This document shows, piece by piece, positions 5,431 to 7,689 of a stretch of DNA of 7,689 bases. The stretch spans positions 1 to 7,689 of the forward strand of contig CATZYY010000111.1 in the NCBI GenBank assembly GCA_958426425.1. The letters run 5' to 3'. The notes below the pieces were generated by a model, which searched no databases, had not been told where the DNA came from, and was given only the letters and a program-made list of their open reading frames with translations. The position numbers were made by a program, and so were the translations under genes. The stretch is from an uncultured Oscillospiraceae bacterium. GTDB lineage: Bacteria > Bacillota > Clostridia > Oscillospirales > Oscillospiraceae. Each line of letters opens with the position of its first letter. Positions within the stretch are counted from its first letter, which is position 1.

Positions 5431-6360
5431 TCAGATCTCACCGCAGTAAAACAGGTCCTCCAGCTCGTCGGCGGTGAAGCCCTGGGCGGCCAGCAGATCA
5501 ACATCCTCCGGAGAATATCCGAAGGCCAGCGCCACCGTTTTCAGCTCGTCCAGGTGGGTCTGGCCTTCTGCCGTATGGGGGAAGCTGCGGCAGTACGGAT
5601 CATCCATCAGGAGCCGGGGATATCTGCACCGGAACAGCTTGCTGTCGTCAAAGGTCTCCCGGTCGAGCCGCCCGGTCTGGTTGATCCGCAGGATCTCGCC
5701 GCATCGGACAGGGATCTTCCTGCTCTTTCCGAGGGGCGCTTGAATTTTCCGGAGAGCCTGACAAAGAATGTCCTCCGTGGAGGCATAGAGGTAGAGGCCG
5801 CAGTCCGGGAAGAAGTACAGGCAGAACGGGTTATCCCCCTTGACGATGTACAGGTTTCCGTCATCCCCCAGCACCGTGATCGTGAAGGAGCCTTCCAGAA
5901 GCTCCGCCATATACCGGAGGCTGTCGAAGTTCAGGATGCCCTTCTGCTCGATCAGCTGGACGGCGATGTAGCTGTCCGTCTCGATCCTGGTCCTGGGCAG
6001 GTGCAGGCTCTTCCGCAGGCTGAAGTCATTGTCTAAAACTCCATTGTGGGCCAGGGCAAAGGTCCCGGCCTGCATGATCCCCCGGAAGGGGTGGTTGTTA
6101 TAGTTCCTCCTGGCAATGCCCTGGGTCGTCATGCGGGTGTGGCCCATGGCGAAGCGGGTATCGTTCCGCAGATAGAAGTTCAGCTTGTGGCCGGGAATGG
6201 GCCGCTTGTAGATGTGGAGCGTCCTGCTGTAATCGTAGGCCACCCCCGTGGCGTCCGTCCCCCTGGCCTCGCTGGCGGAGGCCAGGGCGTGGAACATTTT
6301 GGACTTTTCCTTTCCGGTAAAGCGCAGCTCCGTGTCAATCAATCCAAACAGGCAGCACAT
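5431..6360 (-). CDS. Class II glutamine amidotransferase (309 aa)
   Basis: Predicted N-terminal-nucleophile hydrolase that releases ammonia from glutamine. Starting at the ATG at 6360 places Cys2 right after Met, so Met removal exposes the catalytic cysteine (MCCLFGL); a GTG two codons upstream would bury it, and GGAGGTG is 5 bases before the ATG. Family features are in order: RGTDATG (33-39), GHTR with Arg76 (73-76), NNHPF (88-92), HNGVLDN (105-111) and TDS (128-130). The glutaminase fold seems to fill about residues 2-230. The rest, including a helical end (YSPEDVDLLAAQGFTADELEDLF), is not a sugar-isomerase, PRPP or synthetase domain, so the amide acceptor must come from another protein. 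It starts 2 bases after the amidoligase stop, which makes the amidoligase its likely partner. It ends at the bidirectional terminator. Confidence 0.92.
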   Translation of the reverse strand: MCCLFGLIDTELRFTGKEKSKMFHALASASEARGTDATGVAYDYSRTLHIYKRPIPGHKLNFYLRNDTRFAMGHTRMTTQGIARRNYNNHPFRGIMQAGTFALAHNGVLDNDFSLRKSLHLPRTRIETDSYIAVQLIEQKGILNFDSLRYMAELLEGSFTITVLGDDGNLYIVKGDNPFCLYFFPDCGLYLYASTEDILCQALRKIQAPLGKSRKIPVRCGEILRINQTGRLDRETFDDSKLFRCRYPRLLMDDPYCRSFPHTAEGQTHLDELKTVALAFGYSPEDVDLLAAQGFTADELEDLFYCGEI

Positions 6361-6362
6361 CT

Positions 6363-7478
6363 TCACACCTCCGCTTCCACCATGACCGGCTCATTGATAT
6401 ACAGCCGCCGTTCCTTCAAATACCGCACCAGTTCCGGAGACTGACAGCCGGAGACAAAGGTGGTCCAGGACAGGGCTTTCAGCTCGTCGTCAGACAGATA
6501 GATCGCCACGTCGCAGATCCGGTCAACGAGCTGCAACGTGGCGATCAATGTGTTGGATTTGAGCGTTCCCCGGAACATCCGGAATTCGATGGTGTCCTGG
6601 TTGGTGAGGTTCACACAGGTATAGCGCCCGCCGTGATACCCTTTCTTAGCGTGATCCAGGATCTCCATGGGCTGCTCCTTATAGCCGTACCGGGCCGCCC
6701 ACCGTTCCAGCTGGCGGGGTGTCCGGCGGCTGAATTTCAGCAGCTCTTCCCAGTGCTTCTCGAAAAAGTACAGAATACGGGCGATGACGGCATCCTGCTG
6801 CTTCTCGGTCTCTCCAAAGGCCAGACGGCTCACATGGATGTGAAGGCCGCAGGTCCCTGCCTGATGGCTGGTGTAGCCCAGATCCACGGCTCCCTTGCAG
6901 ATCTGCTCCCAGGGCATCTGCCGGAGCTGGTAGTGCAGGGACATGGGATGGGTGACGATCTCAAACCCCTCTTCCAGAGAGCCGTCGTGCTTGCAGTAGA
7001 TCCTCTCTTCGCCGTCATTGGCGATTTTCAGGAGCTTTCTGGCATTGGAGCCATATTCCCCGGCCCCATCGATCTCCAGCTCCACACCAAAGAACCTGGG
7101 GCCGTCTCCGTAGAAAATCGGCTCCGGCTTGTAGCAGTAGTCTTGGATCGCCCGCTCTCCGGCAGTCCGGGTATAGCAGGCATGGCAGAGCGGCTCTTCC
7201 TCGTCCGGGTCGTCCCGGTCATAGTAGGCTTCGTCGTTGTGAAGCAGCTCCCCACAGCGGACGCAGTTGGTGTAATAGCGGTCGTAGCAATGCTCACAGA
7301 GCGGCATGTCACTGTTCCCAGCATTGTCATCAGTCCAGACCCGTTCTCCGCAGACATGGCAGGCCACGGTCTCTTCTGTGAAACAGTGAGGGCACAGGGA
7401 TTGCCCGTCGAACTCTTCCCGCTGGGAGATGGGGTATTTGCGTCCGCAAATCGCGCAGATATAGGTTTCTTCTTTCAT
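6363..7478 (-). CDS. Amidoligase (COOH-NH2 ligase) with N-terminal zinc-binding module (371 aa)
   Basis: The N-terminus (about 1-105) carries six CxxC pairs: 8/11, 29/32, 40/43, 61/64, 72/75 and 98/101. These form three consecutive LIM/treble-clef-like knuckles for zinc and probably for binding a protein or nucleic acid. From about 125 comes a glutamine-synthetase-like amidoligase domain (Amidoligase_2 type): GVELEID (131-137) with paired acidic residues, KHDGSLEEGFEIVTHP (163-178), CGLHIHVSR (210-218) and IEFRMFRGT (297-305). These supply the expected metal/ATP-binding Glu, Asp, His and Arg. Members are predicted to join an amine or ammonia to a carboxylate using ATP. The start has AGGAGG eight bases upstream. 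It lies between a 32-aa membrane peptide gene (3-base gap) and the amidotransferase gene (2-base gap), which could deliver ammonia. Substrate unknown. Family call from motifs. Confidence 0.88.
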   Translation of the reverse strand: MKEETYICAICGRKYPISQREEFDGQSLCPHCFTEETVACHVCGERVWTDDNAGNSDMPLCEHCYDRYYTNCVRCGELLHNDEAYYDRDDPDEEEPLCHACYTRTAGERAIQDYCYKPEPIFYGDGPRFFGVELEIDGAGEYGSNARKLLKIANDGEERIYCKHDGSLEEGFEIVTHPMSLHYQLRQMPWEQICKGAVDLGYTSHQAGTCGLHIHVSRLAFGETEKQQDAVIARILYFFEKHWEELLKFSRRTPRQLERWAARYGYKEQPMEILDHAKKGYHGGRYTCVNLTNQDTIEFRMFRGTLKSNTLIATLQLVDRICDVAIYLSDDELKALSWTTFVSGCQSPELVRYLKERRLYINEPVMVEAEV

Positions 7479-7481
7479 AAC

Positions 7482-7580
7482 TCATTCCTCCTTCATCACT
7501 TGATCGATGATCGTACACAAGATGGCAGCGGCGGCAGCCAGGATGATCCCCAGGATATTTCTCCTGGAGTCGGTCTTCAC
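7482..7580 (-). CDS. 32-aa single-helix membrane peptide ahead of the amidoligase
   Basis: A small minus-strand gene starting at GTG (7580). Its first bases overlap the stop of the upstream frame in a GTGA arrangement, and it ends 3 bases before the amidoligase ATG, whose ribosome binding site lies within its last codons. The product has a basic start (MKTDSRRN), one hydrophobic helix (ILGIILAAAAAILCTII) and an acidic tail (DQVMKEE). No good Shine-Dalgarno is next to the GTG (AAGGT is 11 bases away), so translation would rely on coupling. The same frame is open upstream to an ATG at 7685, so a 67-aa form is possible, but the hydrophobic C-terminal part is the only portion that looks protein-like. 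No family recognised. As the peptide preceding an amide-forming pair it could be a substrate or membrane tether; this is speculation. Confidence 0.5.
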   Translation of the reverse strand: MKTDSRRNILGIILAAAAAILCTIIDQVMKEE

Positions 7581-7689
7581 CCCAGGGTGCAGACCTTGCG
7601 AAGCAGCTGGTCTACCAGCTCCACCAGAATGGCGCGATAAGGTAGAATAAGTTTCGCAAATTGAAAAGAGGATAAAAAGGGACATGGTT
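7577..7689 (-). CDS. C-terminal end of an unidentified ORF, 5' part beyond the window
   Basis: A minus-strand frame enters from the right edge and ends at TGA 7577-7579 after 36 visible codons, with no start codon inside the window. The visible end contains FQFAKLILPYRAI followed by LVELVDQLLRKVCTLG, a plausible amphipathic helical C-terminus. Its stop overlaps the GTG of the 32-aa gene, which favours it as the upstream member of the operon. The competing frame used by the longer form of the small peptide covers the same bases, and with so little sequence I cannot be sure which is translated. No family can be assigned. Confidence 0.4.
   Translation of the reverse strand, partial: PCPFLSSFQFAKLILPYRAILVELVDQLLRKVCTLG

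Noticed and set aside
5554..6444. Plus-strand frames opposite the amidotransferase gene
   Set aside because: Shadows of a gene with clear class II glutaminase motifs.
6633..7640. 335-codon plus-strand frame opposite the amidoligase gene
   Set aside because: Antisense shadow in GC-rich DNA; the minus-strand frame carries the zinc pairs and amidoligase motifs, and the plus frame has no recognisable domain.

Overview
The window looks like a chromosomal segment of a GC-rich, gut-type Clostridia (Oscillospiraceae-like). The basis is strong AGGAGG ribosome binding sites, sigma-A promoters, Firmicutes families (a YozG-type HTH with DUF2975 and DUF4173 membrane proteins) and mobile-element cargo typical of that group. 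The assignment is an inference from family content and codon use, not from a marker gene.

Left part, about 1-2160, minus strand: a compact membrane/regulator operon read right to left. It holds a DUF2975 membrane protein, a 72-aa YozG-type HTH regulator, a 33-aa one-helix peptide whose start overlaps the regulator's stop (ATGA), and a DUF4173-type polytopic membrane protein that runs off the left edge. A sigma-A promoter with two palindromic sites 21 bp apart lies at 2106-2159 and suggests autoregulation.

Junction, about 2160-2640: no protein gene. It contains a strong minus-strand terminator and, directly upstream of it, only the 3' half of a tRNA-Val(GAC) gene (T arm, acceptor 3' strand, CCA). 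This is the layout expected at the far end of an element integrated into a tRNA gene, with chromosome to the left and element to the right. Just inside lie a 21-bp near-perfect palindrome, a pair of GTCGTAC direct repeats and a 62-nt long hairpin.

Middle, about 2640-5000, minus strand and clearly AT-richer: a two-gene unit under a good promoter with 23-bp-period direct repeats. The first gene encodes a coiled-coil protein whose C-terminal transmembrane part is in the -1 frame after a run of seven A. The second encodes a 571-aa membrane-anchored protein with two tandem copies of an unrecognised ~100-residue beta-rich repeat.

Right part, about 5050-7689, GC-rich again: a plus-strand XRE-family regulator divergent from the AT-rich unit, then a 19-bp perfect bidirectional terminator. 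Convergent to the regulator is a tightly coupled minus-strand cassette: the end of an unidentified ORF, a 32-aa membrane peptide, a zinc-finger/amidoligase protein and a class II glutamine amidotransferase. Amidotransferase plus amidoligase is a known predicted ammonia-releasing and amide-bond-forming pair (described by the Aravind group as peptide or metabolite modification systems); substrate and purpose here are unknown. This cassette, with its small peptide, is the most interesting candidate system in the window.
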